From Actinoplanes oblitus (lineage in GTDB: Bacteria > Actinomycetota > Actinomycetes > Mycobacteriales > Micromonosporaceae), in assembly GCF_030252345.1 (NCBI RefSeq), contig NZ_CP126980.1, forward strand, positions 5,719,501 through 5,783,500: 64,000 nucleotides of DNA, in the 5' to 3' direction. The position numbers were made by a program, and so were the translations under genes. The notes below the pieces were generated by a model. It worked only from the letters and a program-made list of their open reading frames with translations. It was not told the DNA's origin and ran no database searches. This document shows positions 1-9,869 of the stretch, piece by piece; position 1 is the stretch's first letter, and each line of letters begins with the position of its first letter.

Positions 1-593
1 CGCGCCGCCGCTACGCCCGCCACCGCCAGCGCGCCGACGACCAGGACGAGGCCGGGCAGGCCGCCACCGACCGCCACGGCGACACCGGCGGCCGCCCACA
101 GCAGCGCGAAGGCGAGGACGGCGGCAGCGCACATGCCGGCGGCGAGCGCCGGGAGGTAGCGGACCGCGGCGACGATCGCCTCGAGCGAGCGTACGGTATG
201 TCCGCGCTCCGCCCCGATCAGGGCAAGCGTCGCGGCGGGAAGCGCGAGCAGCCAGAACATCGCGATCAGGCCGAGCCTTGCCCAGGCCAGGCGAGCACCC
301 TCCGAGCTGTCGATCACCAGGAGACCGTTGGTGACCATCGCATGCCCGCGGCCCAGAAGCAGGTCCGCCAGAGCCAGCCCGATCAGGGTGGGCGCCAGCA
401 GTGGCAGCACTACCATGAGTAGCCGCCGCCGATGTTCCGCGGCCCGGCGGTAGCCGGCTCCGGCGTTACTGACCAGCCCTTTCAGAGCACGCGACGATGA
501 TGACACAGCGTGCACGATAGCTGCTTTGATCTTGCCAAGACCCTGGCCGACAAGGTGATCATGGGTGGCCGTCAGGGCGTGAGATGGTCGCAT
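1..593 (-). CDS. membrane protein, 3' part cut by the window edge
   Basis: An unbroken reverse-strand frame runs from an ATG at 593 off the left edge. After a mixed, basic N-terminal stretch it gives hydrophobic segments: one around LLMVVLPLLAPTLIGLALA, one around LGLIAMFWLLALPAATLALI, one containing AVLAFALLWAAAGVAVAVG and another at the edge. This is a polytopic inner-membrane protein of unknown function, possibly a transporter permease. The start is uncertain: the first 60 codons have weaker third-position G/C bias than the rest, so the GTG at 506 or the ATG at 416, just before the first membrane segment, may be the true start. No motif names a family. Upstream DNA up to 1309 holds no intact gene. 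Confidence 0.55.
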   Translation of the reverse strand, partial: MRPSHALTATHDHLVGQGLGKIKAAIVHAVSSSSRALKGLVSNAGAGYRRAAEHRRRLLMVVLPLLAPTLIGLALADLLLGRGHAMVTNGLLVIDSSEGARLAWARLGLIAMFWLLALPAATLALIGAERGHTVRSLEAIVAAVRYLPALAAGMCAAAVLAFALLWAAAGVAVAVGGGLPGLVLVVGALAVAGVAAA

Positions 594-1309
594 CGTCCGG
601 CCGACGCCGCGGCGCTGCCCGCCCCACGTCACCCGGTATCCGGTGCACGACTGGCAGAAGTCCTACCCCGGCGAGACCGCTGTCGTCGCCCCCGAACAGG
701 TGCCGGGTGCCTACCCTCCGACTCCCGGCACTGACTGATCGCGCAGTGAGCTTCGATCGGTTTCATCGCGAGCTGGGCCGGCCGCCAACACCAACGGCCG
801 AGACTGGAGCGTGACGGCGGCCAAGCGAATCGGCGCGCACGATCAGCGGCAGTTAGGTGCGGTGCGCGAGGCGTGCCCGGGTCCGACAGCGCCTATTCAG
901 GTTGCCGTTCGCGCATCACGCGTACGACCGCCCCGTTACACCAGGCCGACCTCGCTGATCAAGCGCTGGCCGACCGACTCCGCGCATGGCTCGCCATCAA
1001 GCCGCGCTTGGTGTGAATCCGTCCCGGCACAGCGCGGATGCCGCCGGTCGACGAGGACAACGACTGGTCGCGAGGCATATTCGCAAGCTGCTCCACCGAG
1101 TCAGGCGGGCTGCCCCACATCAAGCCGGAGGTCGAAGAACAGACTCAGGTCACTGTCACCCACTTTTGCGTACGCCCGGTGCCGCTCCGGGCGTACGCAA
1201 AAAAGGTTGTGGAAGATTGTCGTGGGGATGTCGAGAAGCCGTGGCGGGCTCCGTCCTGGGGGTGAAGGCGGCGACAATGGGTCGCACCGGAACCGAGGAG
1301 ACGATCATC
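594..1309. other. gene-poor stretch with degraded coding fragments
   Basis: I see no intact gene here. A short plus-strand frame ending in TGA near 738 (peptide HDWQKSYPGETAVVAPEQ) and another ending near 1014 look like tails of former genes, but neither has a start with a ribosome site. A 16-bp perfect inverted repeat lies at 1164-1202. The stretch reads as decayed intergenic DNA between the edge membrane protein and the DGPF gene. Confidence 0.4.
1164..1202. repeat. long hairpin with TTTTGCGTACG arms
   Basis: Two perfect 16-bp arms (1164-1179 and 1187-1202) separated by 7 bases. Each arm begins, read inwards, with TTTTGCGTACGCCCGG, which resembles the TTTTC(CG)GTACG head of the dispersed elements found elsewhere in this window. 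The sequence therefore looks like two such heads facing each other. No T tract follows the hairpin on either strand, so it is not a textbook terminator. Confidence 0.6.
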
Positions 1310-1726
1310 ATGGCGAAGTACCTGCTGCTCAAGCACTACCGCGGCGCTCCGGAGGCGGTCAACTGCGTGCCGATGGAGAAATGGACGCCGGAGGAGATCT
1401 CGGCGCACATCACGTACATGAACGACTTCGCCGCGCGGCTGGAGACGACCGGGGAGTATGTCGACGGGCAGGCGCTCGCGCCGGAAGGGACCTGGGTGCG
1501 GTTCGACGGCGAGGGGCGCCCGCCGGTGACCGACGGGCCGTTCGCCGAGACGAAGGACCTGATCGCCGGGTGGATGGTGATCGACGTGGACAGCTACGAC
1601 CGGGCCGTCGAGCTGGCCGGGGAGCTGTCGGCGGCGCCCGGCGCCGGCGGCCAGCCGATCCACGAGTGGCTGGAGCTGCGGCCGTTCCTGTCCGAGACAC
1701 CGAATGCCGACGCCGACTGCCACTGA
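1310..1726 (+). CDS. YCII-related DGPF-domain protein
   Basis: A 138-residue protein of the YciI-like/DGPF family, with the family signature DGPFAE near residue 70 and a nearby TKDLIAGWMVIDVDSYD segment. The ATG at 1310 was chosen because GAGGAG lies 9 bases upstream. It ends 12 bases before the start of an ECF sigma factor, so the two are probably one transcript. In actinobacteria DGPF proteins are characteristically encoded next to ECF sigma factors carrying a long C-terminal extension (the ECF42 group), and that is the arrangement here. The biochemical role of DGPF proteins is not settled; they are presumed to act in the same signalling circuit. Identification is firm, mechanism is not. 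Confidence 0.92.
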   Translation: MAKYLLLKHYRGAPEAVNCVPMEKWTPEEISAHITYMNDFAARLETTGEYVDGQALAPEGTWVRFDGEGRPPVTDGPFAETKDLIAGWMVIDVDSYDRAVELAGELSAAPGAGGQPIHEWLELRPFLSETPNADADCH

Positions 1727-1738
1727 TCGACCGTCACC

Positions 1739-2896
1739 GTGGATGACCTCCTGCTCCGGAGCCTCATCCCGGGTGTCCTCGGGATCCTCGTCCGCCGCGG
1801 AGCCGACTTCGCGGCGGCCGAGGACGCCGTGCAGGACGCCCTGGTCGAGGCGATCCGGGTGTGGCCGGCCGACCCGCCCCGGGATCCGAAGGGCTGGCTG
1901 GTCACCTCCGCCTGGCGCAAGTTCCTCGACGCGACGCGGGCGGACACCGCCCGGCGGCGCCGTGAAGGCCTGGCCGACGAGGAGCCGGCGCCCGGCCCGG
2001 TGTCCGGGGTGGACGACACGCTGCAGCTGTACTTCCGGTGTGCGCACCCGTCGCTGACACCCGGGTCCGCTGTGGCGCTCACCCTGCGGGCGGTCGGCGG
2101 GCTGACCACCCGGCAGATCGCCGAGGCCTACCTGGTGCCGGAGGCGACGATGGCCCAGCGGATCAGCCGGGCCAAGCGGACCGTCTCCGGGGTGCGCTTC
2201 GACCAGCCCGGTGACGTACGGACCGTGCTGCGGGTGCTCTACCTGGTGTTCAACGAGGGGTATTCGGGGGACGTCGACCTGGCCGCCGAGGCGATCCGGC
2301 TCACCCGCCAGCTGGCGGCCGCCGTCGACCACCCCGAGGTGGCCGGGCTGCTGGCGCTGATGCTGCTGCACCATGCCCGGCGGGAGGCGCGGATCGGGGC
2401 GGACGGGAGTCTGGTGCCGCTGGCCGAGCAGGACCGCGGCCGGTGGGACACCGCGATGATCGCCGCCGGGGTGCGGATCCTGCAGGCGGCGCTGGCCCGG
2501 GACCGGCTGGGCGAGTTCCAGGCGCAGGCGGCGATCGCGGCGTTGCACGCGGACGCCCGGACGGTCGCCGAGACCGACTGGGTGCAGATCGTCGAGTGGT
2601 ACGACGAACTGGCGAAACTGACCGACAGCCCGATCGTGCTGCTCAACCGGGCGGTAGCTGTCGGCGAGGCGGACGGGGCGCGGTCCGGGCTGGCCGCGCT
2701 CGCCGCGCTGGACGAGACACTGCCCCGGTACGCGGCGGTGGCGGCGCACCTGCACGAACGCGACGGGGATCTGGCGACGGCGGCCCGGTGGTATGCCGAG
2801 GCGGCCCGCAAGGCGTCCAACATCGCCGAGCGCGACCACCTGACCCGGCAGGCCGCCCGGCTCAACTCCCGCGGCGGACAGCCGCCCGGTGCCTGA
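1739..2896 (+). CDS. ECF sigma factor with C-terminal extension (ECF42-like)
   Basis: A 385-residue RNA polymerase sigma factor starting at GTG. Residues 1-60 form region 2 (AEDAVQDALVEAI and the WLVTSAWRKFLD segment); residues near 110-150 form region 4 (ALTLRAVGGLTTRQIAEAYL, then MAQRISRAKRTV). The remaining 230 residues are an alpha-helical, TPR/DUF6596-like extension containing YLVFNEGYSG and VALNRAVAV-type motifs (here LLNRAVAVGEADG). Ordinary ECF factors end after region 4, so the extension assigns it to the ECF42-like group, where it is thought to replace an anti-sigma factor in control. The partner DGPF gene lies immediately upstream. No recognisable anti-sigma gene is adjacent. Confidence 0.93.
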   Translation: MDDLLLRSLIPGVLGILVRRGADFAAAEDAVQDALVEAIRVWPADPPRDPKGWLVTSAWRKFLDATRADTARRRREGLADEEPAPGPVSGVDDTLQLYFRCAHPSLTPGSAVALTLRAVGGLTTRQIAEAYLVPEATMAQRISRAKRTVSGVRFDQPGDVRTVLRVLYLVFNEGYSGDVDLAAEAIRLTRQLAAAVDHPEVAGLLALMLLHHARREARIGADGSLVPLAEQDRGRWDTAMIAAGVRILQAALARDRLGEFQAQAAIAALHADARTVAETDWVQIVEWYDELAKLTDSPIVLLNRAVAVGEADGARSGLAALAALDETLPRYAAVAAHLHERDGDLATAARWYAEAARKASNIAERDHLTRQAARLNSRGGQPPGA

Positions 2897-2989
2897 GCAC
2901 AGGACGGGCACCCGCCGGGCCGGTGCGCATCTCACCCGGGCCGGGTGCGGCCGGTGCGTCGGTCGCCGGGCGGACCGTAGGCTGGCCGG

Positions 2990-3643
2990 GTGATCCAAGC
3001 AGTGATCGTTGACGTGGACGACACCCTCTGCCTGACCGAGGCGGCCTCCTTCGACCTGGAGAACGAGGTGCTCGCCCAGCTGGGCCGCCCGCCCATGTCA
3101 CGCGAGGTGCACTTGGCCACCTGGGGCGAGAAGCTGCTGGACGCCATGCCACACCGCTCCCCCGGCCTGGACCTGGACCGGTTCGCCAAGCTGTTCCCGG
3201 TCCACCACCGGAAATACCTGGCCGACGGCCGGCTCGACGTGATCCCGCCGGAGAACCTGGCGGCCCTGGACCGGCTGGTCCTCGGCGGCCGCACGATCAT
3301 GCTGCTCACCTCGCGAACCGGCGAGGAGGTGGCGCACCTGCTCGAACCGGACCACCTCCTGGCCGGGCGGGTCACCAGCGCCTACCACCAGGACAACACC
3401 CGCTTCCACAAGCCGGATCCGCGGGTCTTCGACGAGCTGCTGGCCGAGACCGGGCTGCGCCCGGAGCAGTGTGTCTACGTCGGTGACTCGCCGGGCGACG
3501 CGCTGGCGGCGGGTGGCGCCGGCATCCGATTCGTCGCCTGCCTGCAGAGCGGCGTCCGGCGCCTCGACGAGTTCGACCCGCGGCACGTCACCGCGGCCGT
3601 CGACAGCTTTCCCGAGATCGTCCCGGTGATCGAGGGTCTGTGA
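2990..3643 (+). CDS. HAD-superfamily hydrolase
   Basis: A 217-residue haloacid dehalogenase-like phosphohydrolase starting at GTG. Motif I is VDVDDT (nucleophile Asp8, general acid Asp10), motif II is LLTSRT, motif III includes the lysine of FHKPDP, and motif IV is GDSPGDALAA, giving the complete catalytic set. A helical cap sits between motifs I and II, as in the beta-phosphoglucomutase/phosphoglycolate phosphatase branch. The substrate cannot be told from sequence. It is followed by a strong bidirectional hairpin and converges on a small secreted protein gene. Confidence 0.88.
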   Translation: MIQAVIVDVDDTLCLTEAASFDLENEVLAQLGRPPMSREVHLATWGEKLLDAMPHRSPGLDLDRFAKLFPVHHRKYLADGRLDVIPPENLAALDRLVLGGRTIMLLTSRTGEEVAHLLEPDHLLAGRVTSAYHQDNTRFHKPDPRVFDELLAETGLRPEQCVYVGDSPGDALAAGGAGIRFVACLQSGVRRLDEFDPRHVTAAVDSFPEIVPVIEGL

Positions 3644-3687
3644 TCCGGCGGCGACCGCGCCCACCGAGGTGAGCGCGGTCCGCCGGA
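3644..3687. terminator. bidirectional hairpin between convergent genes
   Basis: Starts at the base after the HAD stop codon. The left arm 3644-3660 pairs with the right arm 3673-3687 apart from a two-base bulge; the loop is 12 bases. It ends 6 bases before the stop of the convergent gene, so it can serve both transcripts. There is no T tract, as is usual in GC-rich actinobacteria. Confidence 0.75.
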
Positions 3688-3693
3688 ACTCGG

Positions 3694-4062
3694 TCAGCCG
3701 CAGTTCGAGGCGACGCACACCGTGACGACGTCCAGGTCGAGCGACTTGCCGAGGTTGGTCAGGTAGAACCCGGCGACGGCAGTCTTGATCACCGTGATGT
3801 CCACGCCGGCGTTGTTCAGCACGTTCTGCAGCCCGACGAGCTGGCTGCCGCTCAGCACGCTCACGTCACCCACGTTCACCGTGACGTTGTTGCTGTTCAC
3901 CGTGCCGACGCAGGTGACCTTGTGGTCCTTCCCGCCGCCCTGGTTGGTGCAGGTGTAGTTCTTGTTGCCGTTCCCGCTGGAGGCCAGCGCGGCGGTGGCG
4001 GGGGCGGCGAAGCCCATCGCCAGCGTGCCGACGACGAGGGCCAACTTGATCGAGTGCTTCAT
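3694..4062 (-). CDS. small secreted protein, unknown function
   Basis: A 122-residue protein starting at an ATG preceded by AAGGA. Residues 1-28 are a clear Sec signal peptide (MKHSIKLALVVGTLAMGF, then ATAALASS). The mature part starts with a Gly/Asn-rich segment (SGNGNKN) and has four cysteines, two near the N-terminus and two at the C-terminal end (CVASNCG), which could form disulfides outside the cell. The middle (VNVGDVSVLSGSQLVGLQ) is hydrophobic and beta-like. I do not recognise the family; its make-up is reminiscent of small actinobacterial surface proteins such as chaplins, but there is no chaplin motif. A terminator-like hairpin with a T6 tract lies in its leader. Confidence 0.75.
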   Translation of the reverse strand: MKHSIKLALVVGTLAMGFAAPATAALASSGNGNKNYTCTNQGGGKDHKVTCVGTVNSNNVTVNVGDVSVLSGSQLVGLQNVLNNAGVDITVIKTAVAGFYLTNLGKSLDLDVVTVCVASNCG

Positions 4063-4089
4063 GGGGGGTCCTTCCGCAGAACGAATATG

Positions 4090-4120
4090 AAAAAAGTCCG
4101 CAAATGCTCGCTTTACGGAC
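4090..4120 (-). terminator. terminator-like hairpin with T6 tract in the leader
   Basis: On the minus strand GTCCGTAAA pairs with TTTGCGGAC (9 pairs including one G-T wobble, 7-base loop, 4096-4120) and is directly followed by six Ts (4095-4090). That is a canonical intrinsic terminator, rare in this GC-rich window. It lies 27 bases upstream of the start codon of the small secreted protein, so it would stop transcripts entering that gene from upstream. It may be an attenuator or may block read-through. Confidence 0.6.
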
Positions 4121-4247
4121 GAAACGGAACTATGCCAGCACGGCGCACGGCGTCCGGGACGTGGCGGCGCGCCACGCCGCGGGTCCCGCTTCCGGGTGAC
4201 GCCGGCCGTCCCCCCACCGGACACGGCGAACAGGTAGCGTGGGCCCG

Positions 4248-4991
4248 ATGAAGCGGGCGGCGATGCTGGCACTGGTGCTGCTGGCCACGCTGCTGCCCGC
4301 CGCGCCGGCCGCCGCCTCGGTGCCGGACCAACTGGCGCACGTCGGCAACGCCCGGCAGCTGATCGTGGTGACCGGCGGGAGCTGGTCGTCGACCCACGCG
4401 ACGCTGCGCGCCTACCAGCGCGGATCGGACGGCAAGTGGCGGCAGGTGTTCGCCGCGATGCCGGCCCGCAGCGGCTACGGCGGCTGGGTGTGGGCGGCGC
4501 AGCGCGTGCAGGACACCGGGACGACGCCGGCCGGCACGTTCACCATCACCCGGGCGTTCGGGGTGCGTGCCGATCCGGGGACGCGCCTGCCGTACCGCCG
4601 GGTCGACGCGAACGACTACTGGGTCGGCGACCGCCGGGACCCGCAGACGTACAACGTCTTCCAGCCGTCCGCCTCGCCGCACCGCACCTGGCGGATCTCC
4701 CAGGCGGAGCGCCTGGCCGCCTACCCCACCCAGTACGCCTACGCTGCGGTGATCAACTTCAACCGGCCGGCCGGCGTGCACTGGAACGCCACGCTCGGCG
4801 AGTACGTCACCGGGACGCCGTCGCACGTCGGCCGCGGCTCGGCGGTCTTCCTGCACGCCAGCGGCAAGGGCTCGACAGCGGGCTGCGTGTCGGTGAGCCG
4901 GACGAACCTGGTCCGCCTGCTGAAGTGGCTACGCCCGGCCCAGCACCCGCGCATCGTCATGGGCCCCGCCTCGGTGATCAACCAGGCGTGA
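4248..4991 (+). CDS. secreted L,D-transpeptidase (YkuD-like)
   Basis: A 247-residue exported protein with a signal peptide at residues 1-23 (MKRAAMLALVLLATLLPAAP). The C-terminal half is a YkuD-like L,D-transpeptidase catalytic domain: His203 (VFLHASGKG) and Cys213 (STAGCVSVS) match the His/Cys catalytic pair, with the Cys in a GCVSV context. Such enzymes make 3-3 cross-links in peptidoglycan or attach proteins to it, outside the membrane. A GTG nine bases upstream is also in frame; the ATG was preferred because the signal peptide then begins with MKR. The 3' end overlaps the convergent ArsR-type regulator by 14 bp. Confidence 0.85.
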   Translation: MKRAAMLALVLLATLLPAAPAAASVPDQLAHVGNARQLIVVTGGSWSSTHATLRAYQRGSDGKWRQVFAAMPARSGYGGWVWAAQRVQDTGTTPAGTFTITRAFGVRADPGTRLPYRRVDANDYWVGDRRDPQTYNVFQPSASPHRTWRISQAERLAAYPTQYAYAAVINFNRPAGVHWNATLGEYVTGTPSHVGRGSAVFLHASGKGSTAGCVSVSRTNLVRLLKWLRPAQHPRIVMGPASVINQA

Positions 4992-5916
4992 CCAGCGCGT
5001 CGCCGCGCGCGGTGCGCAGGTAGTAGACCTGCCGCCCGGACCTCTGCCGGACGGCCAGCCCCGCGGCGACCAGCCGGGCCAGATGGGCGGAGACGCCACC
5101 CGGGGCCAGCCCGGTGCGCCGGGCCAGCGAGGTGGTCGTCGACGGCGTCGCCAACTCGGTGAGCAGCGTCGCCCGGGCCCGGCCGAGCACCGCCGCCAGG
5201 TCGGCCGCCGGTGGATCGTCGTGCCACATCGCGCCCACCCCACGCGCCGGATAGCGCAGCACCGGCGCCCACGGCTCGGCCGCCTTGACGAAGACGTTCG
5301 GCCAGGCGAACAGCGACGGCACGAGCACCAGACCGCGTCCGCCGAGCCGGTACCCCACGTCCAGGGCCGGCCGGTCCACCGACAGCACGTCGTCCGACCA
5401 GGAGACCGCCGGGTCCAGCTCGCGGAACATCGCCTGTGGACCGGCGTCGGCCAGCCGCCGGGCGCGGTACATCACGTCGCCCTCGAGGATCCCGCGCATC
5501 CTCGGCCAGTACGGCGCGAGCGCGCGCTCCCAGTACCACCGCATCTGGTCGGCGATGGCGTCCGGAGTCACCGCCGGCGCGCGTTCGCCGAACACCGCGG
5601 CCAGGTCCTCCCGCACCGTCGCCGCCGGGGTGGCCCGCACCGCCGCGAACTCGGCCGCCGGCTCGGCCACCGGCGACAGCGGCGCCGGTGCCAGGAATCC
5701 CGGCAGCTGCCGCCGCGGGGTGATCACCAGATCGCGAAGCTCCCGCAGCTCGGGGGCGGCCAGCACCGCCTCCCGGTGCCGGGTCATCCATGGCAGGTGC
5801 ACCGCGTGCGCGCCGGGGTCGCGCAGCACCCGCAGGCTCGCCACCACCTCCCAGGCGGGCGAGATCCCGAACCGGACCCCGGCGAGATCGGCCGGCGACA
5901 GCGACATGCGCAGCAT
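4978..5916 (-). CDS. DUF5937/ArsR-type winged-helix regulator
   Basis: A 312-residue transcription factor. Residues 1-190 are a DUF5937-like sensor region (DLAGVRFGISPAWEVVASL at the start), and the last 80 residues are an ArsR-type winged helix (ARATLLTELATPSTTTSLA, then GLAPGGVSAHLARLVAAGL and a RSGRQVYYLRT wing). It is divergent from an MFS transporter gene 63 bp away and probably controls it. A paralogue with the same domain order lies at 30.4-31.4 kb, also divergent from a metabolic gene. The ligand is unknown. A second in-frame Met, three codons on, is an alternative start. Confidence 0.85.
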   Translation of the reverse strand: MLRMSLSPADLAGVRFGISPAWEVVASLRVLRDPGAHAVHLPWMTRHREAVLAAPELRELRDLVITPRRQLPGFLAPAPLSPVAEPAAEFAAVRATPAATVREDLAAVFGERAPAVTPDAIADQMRWYWERALAPYWPRMRGILEGDVMYRARRLADAGPQAMFRELDPAVSWSDDVLSVDRPALDVGYRLGGRGLVLVPSLFAWPNVFVKAAEPWAPVLRYPARGVGAMWHDDPPAADLAAVLGRARATLLTELATPSTTTSLARRTGLAPGGVSAHLARLVAAGLAVRQRSGRQVYYLRTARGDALVTPG

Positions 5917-5920
5917 CGAG

Positions 5921-5940
5921 GATTCACTCTAGACCGAATC
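5921..5940. promoter_or_regulatory. candidate operator for the ArsR-type regulator
   Basis: GATTCACTCTAGACCGAATC, with 5-bp arms GATTC/GAATC around a 10-bp centre, lies 4 bases upstream of the regulator start and 40 bases upstream of the MFS start. Its position between divergent genes suggests autoregulation plus control of the transporter. This is inference from symmetry and location only. Confidence 0.4.
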
Positions 5941-5979
5941 GTTGGGCCCGGCGGGCCGCCGCCCCCGAAGCTGCCCGGC

Positions 5980-7218
5980 ATGTCACGTGACTTCACCCGA
6001 TTCCTGGTCGCCGCGGTCGCCGCCAAGTGGGGTGTCAACCTCGCCAAGGTGGCCGTCCCGCTGATCGCGATCGCCTCGCTCGGTGCCGGGCCGGGCGAGG
6101 CCGGTGCGCTGGCCGCCGCCGGGACCGCGCCGTTCCTGCTGATCGGGCTGCCGGCCGGCGCCTGGCTGGACCGGATCGCCCGCCGCCCGGTGCTGGTCGC
6201 CATGGATCTGCTCCGGTTCGGCCTGCTCGGCTCGGTTCCGGTGGCGGCCGCGGCGGGCCTGCTGTCGTTGCCGTACCTCGGGCTGGTGGTGTTCCTCAAC
6301 GGCGTCGCGACGGTGTTCTTCGATCTGGCCGCGCAGAGCCACCTGGCCGACCTGGTCGACGACCGTGGGCACCTGGTCGCGGCCAACGGCCGGCTGGCCA
6401 CCGTGGACCAGCTGGCGTTGATCGGCGGCCCGGCGCTGGCCGGCTGGCTGATCGGCCGGTCCACCGCGTCGGTGGTCCTGGCCGCCACCGCACTCGGCTA
6501 CCTCTGGTCGGCGCTGTGGATCCGGCGGATCCGGCGGCCGGAGCCGCGCCCGGCAGCGGTGGCTCGCCGCTCCCTGGTCGCCGAGGTCCGGACCGGCCTG
6601 TCGTTCGTCCGGCGGAACCGCACCCTGCGGGCCATCGCCATCGCCGGCGCCCTGGTGAACTTCGCGACCTCGGGCACCGTGGCGATGCTGCCGCTGCTGC
6701 TGACTCCGGAGCGCACGCTGAGCCTCTTCCTGAGCGCCGGCGGCCTCGGTGGCCTGCTCGCGGCCCTGACCGCGAAGCGGTTGTCGAAGGCCTGGGGCCC
6801 CGGCCGCTCGGTGCTCGCGATCGGACTGGCCATCGTGCCGGCCGCGCCGCTGCTGCCGCTCGTCGGCCGGCCGGTCCCGTGGCCGCTCGCCGCGCTCGCC
6901 TGGGCGGTGGTCATCTTCAAGATCGGTTTCGACGGTGTGGTGCTGACGTCGTTCCGGCAGCTGGTCACCCCGCCCGGGCTGCTGGGCCGGGTGAACGGCA
7001 CCCTTCGGGTGATCTTCAGCGGCGCGCTGACGCTCGGCGCCGCGACCGCCGGACTGGTCGGCGACCACGCCGGTCCGCGCGCCGCGCTCGCCGTGGCCTG
7101 CGCCGCGCTCATGCTGGTCTGGGTGCCGATCCTGCGGTCCCCGATGCGCGCGGCGACCGCCTGGGAGAGCGCCTCTATCCTGGACCGATCACCCATCGCG
7201 ATTGAAGGCGGACGATGA
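5980..7218 (+). CDS. MFS-type drug/metabolite exporter
   Basis: A 412-residue major facilitator protein with about twelve membrane segments. The usual loop-2 signature is visible as GAWLDRIARRPVLVAMD after the second helix, and the second half begins near LRAIAIAGALVNF. Actinobacterial proteins of this kind are generally proton-driven efflux pumps of the DHA3 type; the substrate is unknown. The ATG at 5980 was chosen because the hydrophobic first helix follows directly and the upstream in-frame sequence is the antisense of the regulator. The stop overlaps the start of a TetR gene (ATGA), so the two are translationally coupled. Confidence 0.88.
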   Translation: MSRDFTRFLVAAVAAKWGVNLAKVAVPLIAIASLGAGPGEAGALAAAGTAPFLLIGLPAGAWLDRIARRPVLVAMDLLRFGLLGSVPVAAAAGLLSLPYLGLVVFLNGVATVFFDLAAQSHLADLVDDRGHLVAANGRLATVDQLALIGGPALAGWLIGRSTASVVLAATALGYLWSALWIRRIRRPEPRPAAVARRSLVAEVRTGLSFVRRNRTLRAIAIAGALVNFATSGTVAMLPLLLTPERTLSLFLSAGGLGGLLAALTAKRLSKAWGPGRSVLAIGLAIVPAAPLLPLVGRPVPWPLAALAWAVVIFKIGFDGVVLTSFRQLVTPPGLLGRVNGTLRVIFSGALTLGAATAGLVGDHAGPRAALAVACAALMLVWVPILRSPMRAATAWESASILDRSPIAIEGGR

Positions 7219-7847
7219 GCGGCCACGGGGTACGCAGCAGGCAGGTGGAGGAGACCCGTGCCCGCATCCTGCGCACCGCCGAGCGCCTCTTCGCCGAGCA
7301 CGGCGTCGCCTCGGTGTCCAACCGGCAGATCAGCGAGGCCGCCGGGCAGGGCAACAACGCCGCCGTCAACTACCACTTCGGCACCAAGTCCGACCTGGTC
7401 CGGGCGATCGTCCGGCGGCACGCGGGGCCGATGGAGGAGATCCGCCGCGGGCTGCTGGAGCGGCACGCCGGCAGCACCGAGGTGCGCGACTGGGTCACCT
7501 GCGTGGTCCGCTCGATCACCGACCACCTGACGGCACTGGGCAGCCCCAGCTGGTACGCCCGGTTCGCCGCCCAGCTGATGACCGAGCCGACCCTGCGCGA
7601 GCTGGCCGCCGCCGAGATCGCCGAGGCGCCGATGTTCCTGGCCGTGCTCGACGCGCTGCACCGCTGCCTGCCCGATCTGCCGGACGAGGTGCGCCGCGAG
7701 CGGGACGACATGGCACACACGTTGATCCTGCATTTCTGCGCGCAGCGTGAGCGCTCCGGCACCACCGAGTGGTCGTCGACGGCGGCCGCGCTGATCGATG
7801 CGGTGGACGGCCTTTATCGCGCTCCCAGCCATCAGTCAGTGCCCTAG
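7215..7847 (+). CDS. TetR-family repressor
   Basis: A 210-residue TetR-type regulator. The N-terminal helix-turn-helix occupies residues 10-60 (TRARILRTAERLFAEHGVA, then ISEAAGQGNNAAVNYHFG, with the typical YHFGTKSDL end of the DNA-binding domain). The C-terminal half is a ligand-binding helical bundle. It overlaps the MFS stop by 4 bp and precedes a monooxygenase gene by 87 bp, so it may control the exporter, the monooxygenase or both. The pairing of exporter and TetR suggests a response to a toxic small molecule. Confidence 0.9.
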   Translation: MSGHGVRSRQVEETRARILRTAERLFAEHGVASVSNRQISEAAGQGNNAAVNYHFGTKSDLVRAIVRRHAGPMEEIRRGLLERHAGSTEVRDWVTCVVRSITDHLTALGSPSWYARFAAQLMTEPTLRELAAAEIAEAPMFLAVLDALHRCLPDLPDEVRRERDDMAHTLILHFCAQRERSGTTEWSSTAAALIDAVDGLYRAPSHQSVP

Positions 7848-7934
7848 ATCACAACTTAGGTCAAGCAGTTGCTTTAAATTCGGGCCTTCGGTTGGCTACC
7901 CCGTACCGGACGAACCCCGTGAAAGGGCCCACCC

Positions 7935-9716
<1,782 letters not shown>

Positions 9717-9727
9717 CCCGCTGCGAC

Positions 9728-9756
9728 CTCCGGCGCCGCCTCCTTCGGCGCCGGAG
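9728..9756 (+). terminator. terminator of the monooxygenase gene
   Basis: Perfect 11-bp arms (9728-9738 and 9746-9756, CTCCGGCGCCG and its complement) with a 7-base loop start 11 bases after the stop codon and are followed by CCACCCCTTTTCG. The same hairpin is copied at 11875-11903. Confidence 0.75.
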
Positions 9757-9869
9757 CCACCCCTTTTCGTACGATCTCGGGCGACCACAAGCGCAGCAGC
9801 CCGGTCCCGTGGCTGAGCGCACGGTGATCCCGGCGCACGACCGCGAGGCCGCGCCGGGCTGAGCTCGCC
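9757..9869 (+). repeat. dispersed intergenic element, copy b
   Basis: Begins with ACCCCTTTTCGTACG directly after the monooxygenase terminator and ends with GGGCTGAGCTCGC. The 95 bases after the GTACG head align without gaps to the minus strand of 30282-30394, with about 80 percent identity by eye. Related elements lie at 34842-34965, 35198-35317 and, shortened, at 11904-11957. Function unknown; it does not encode a convincing peptide. Confidence 0.75.

Noticed and set aside
1145..2998. 617-codon minus-strand open frame across the DGPF/ECF genes
   Set aside because: Mirror-strand artefact of high GC; low-complexity Arg/Gly/Pro composition, and the plus-strand genes have motifs and codon bias.
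7848..7934. CCTAGATCACAACTTAGG as a TetR operator upstream of the monooxygenase
   Set aside because: Only 4-bp symmetric ends; too weak to list as a site.
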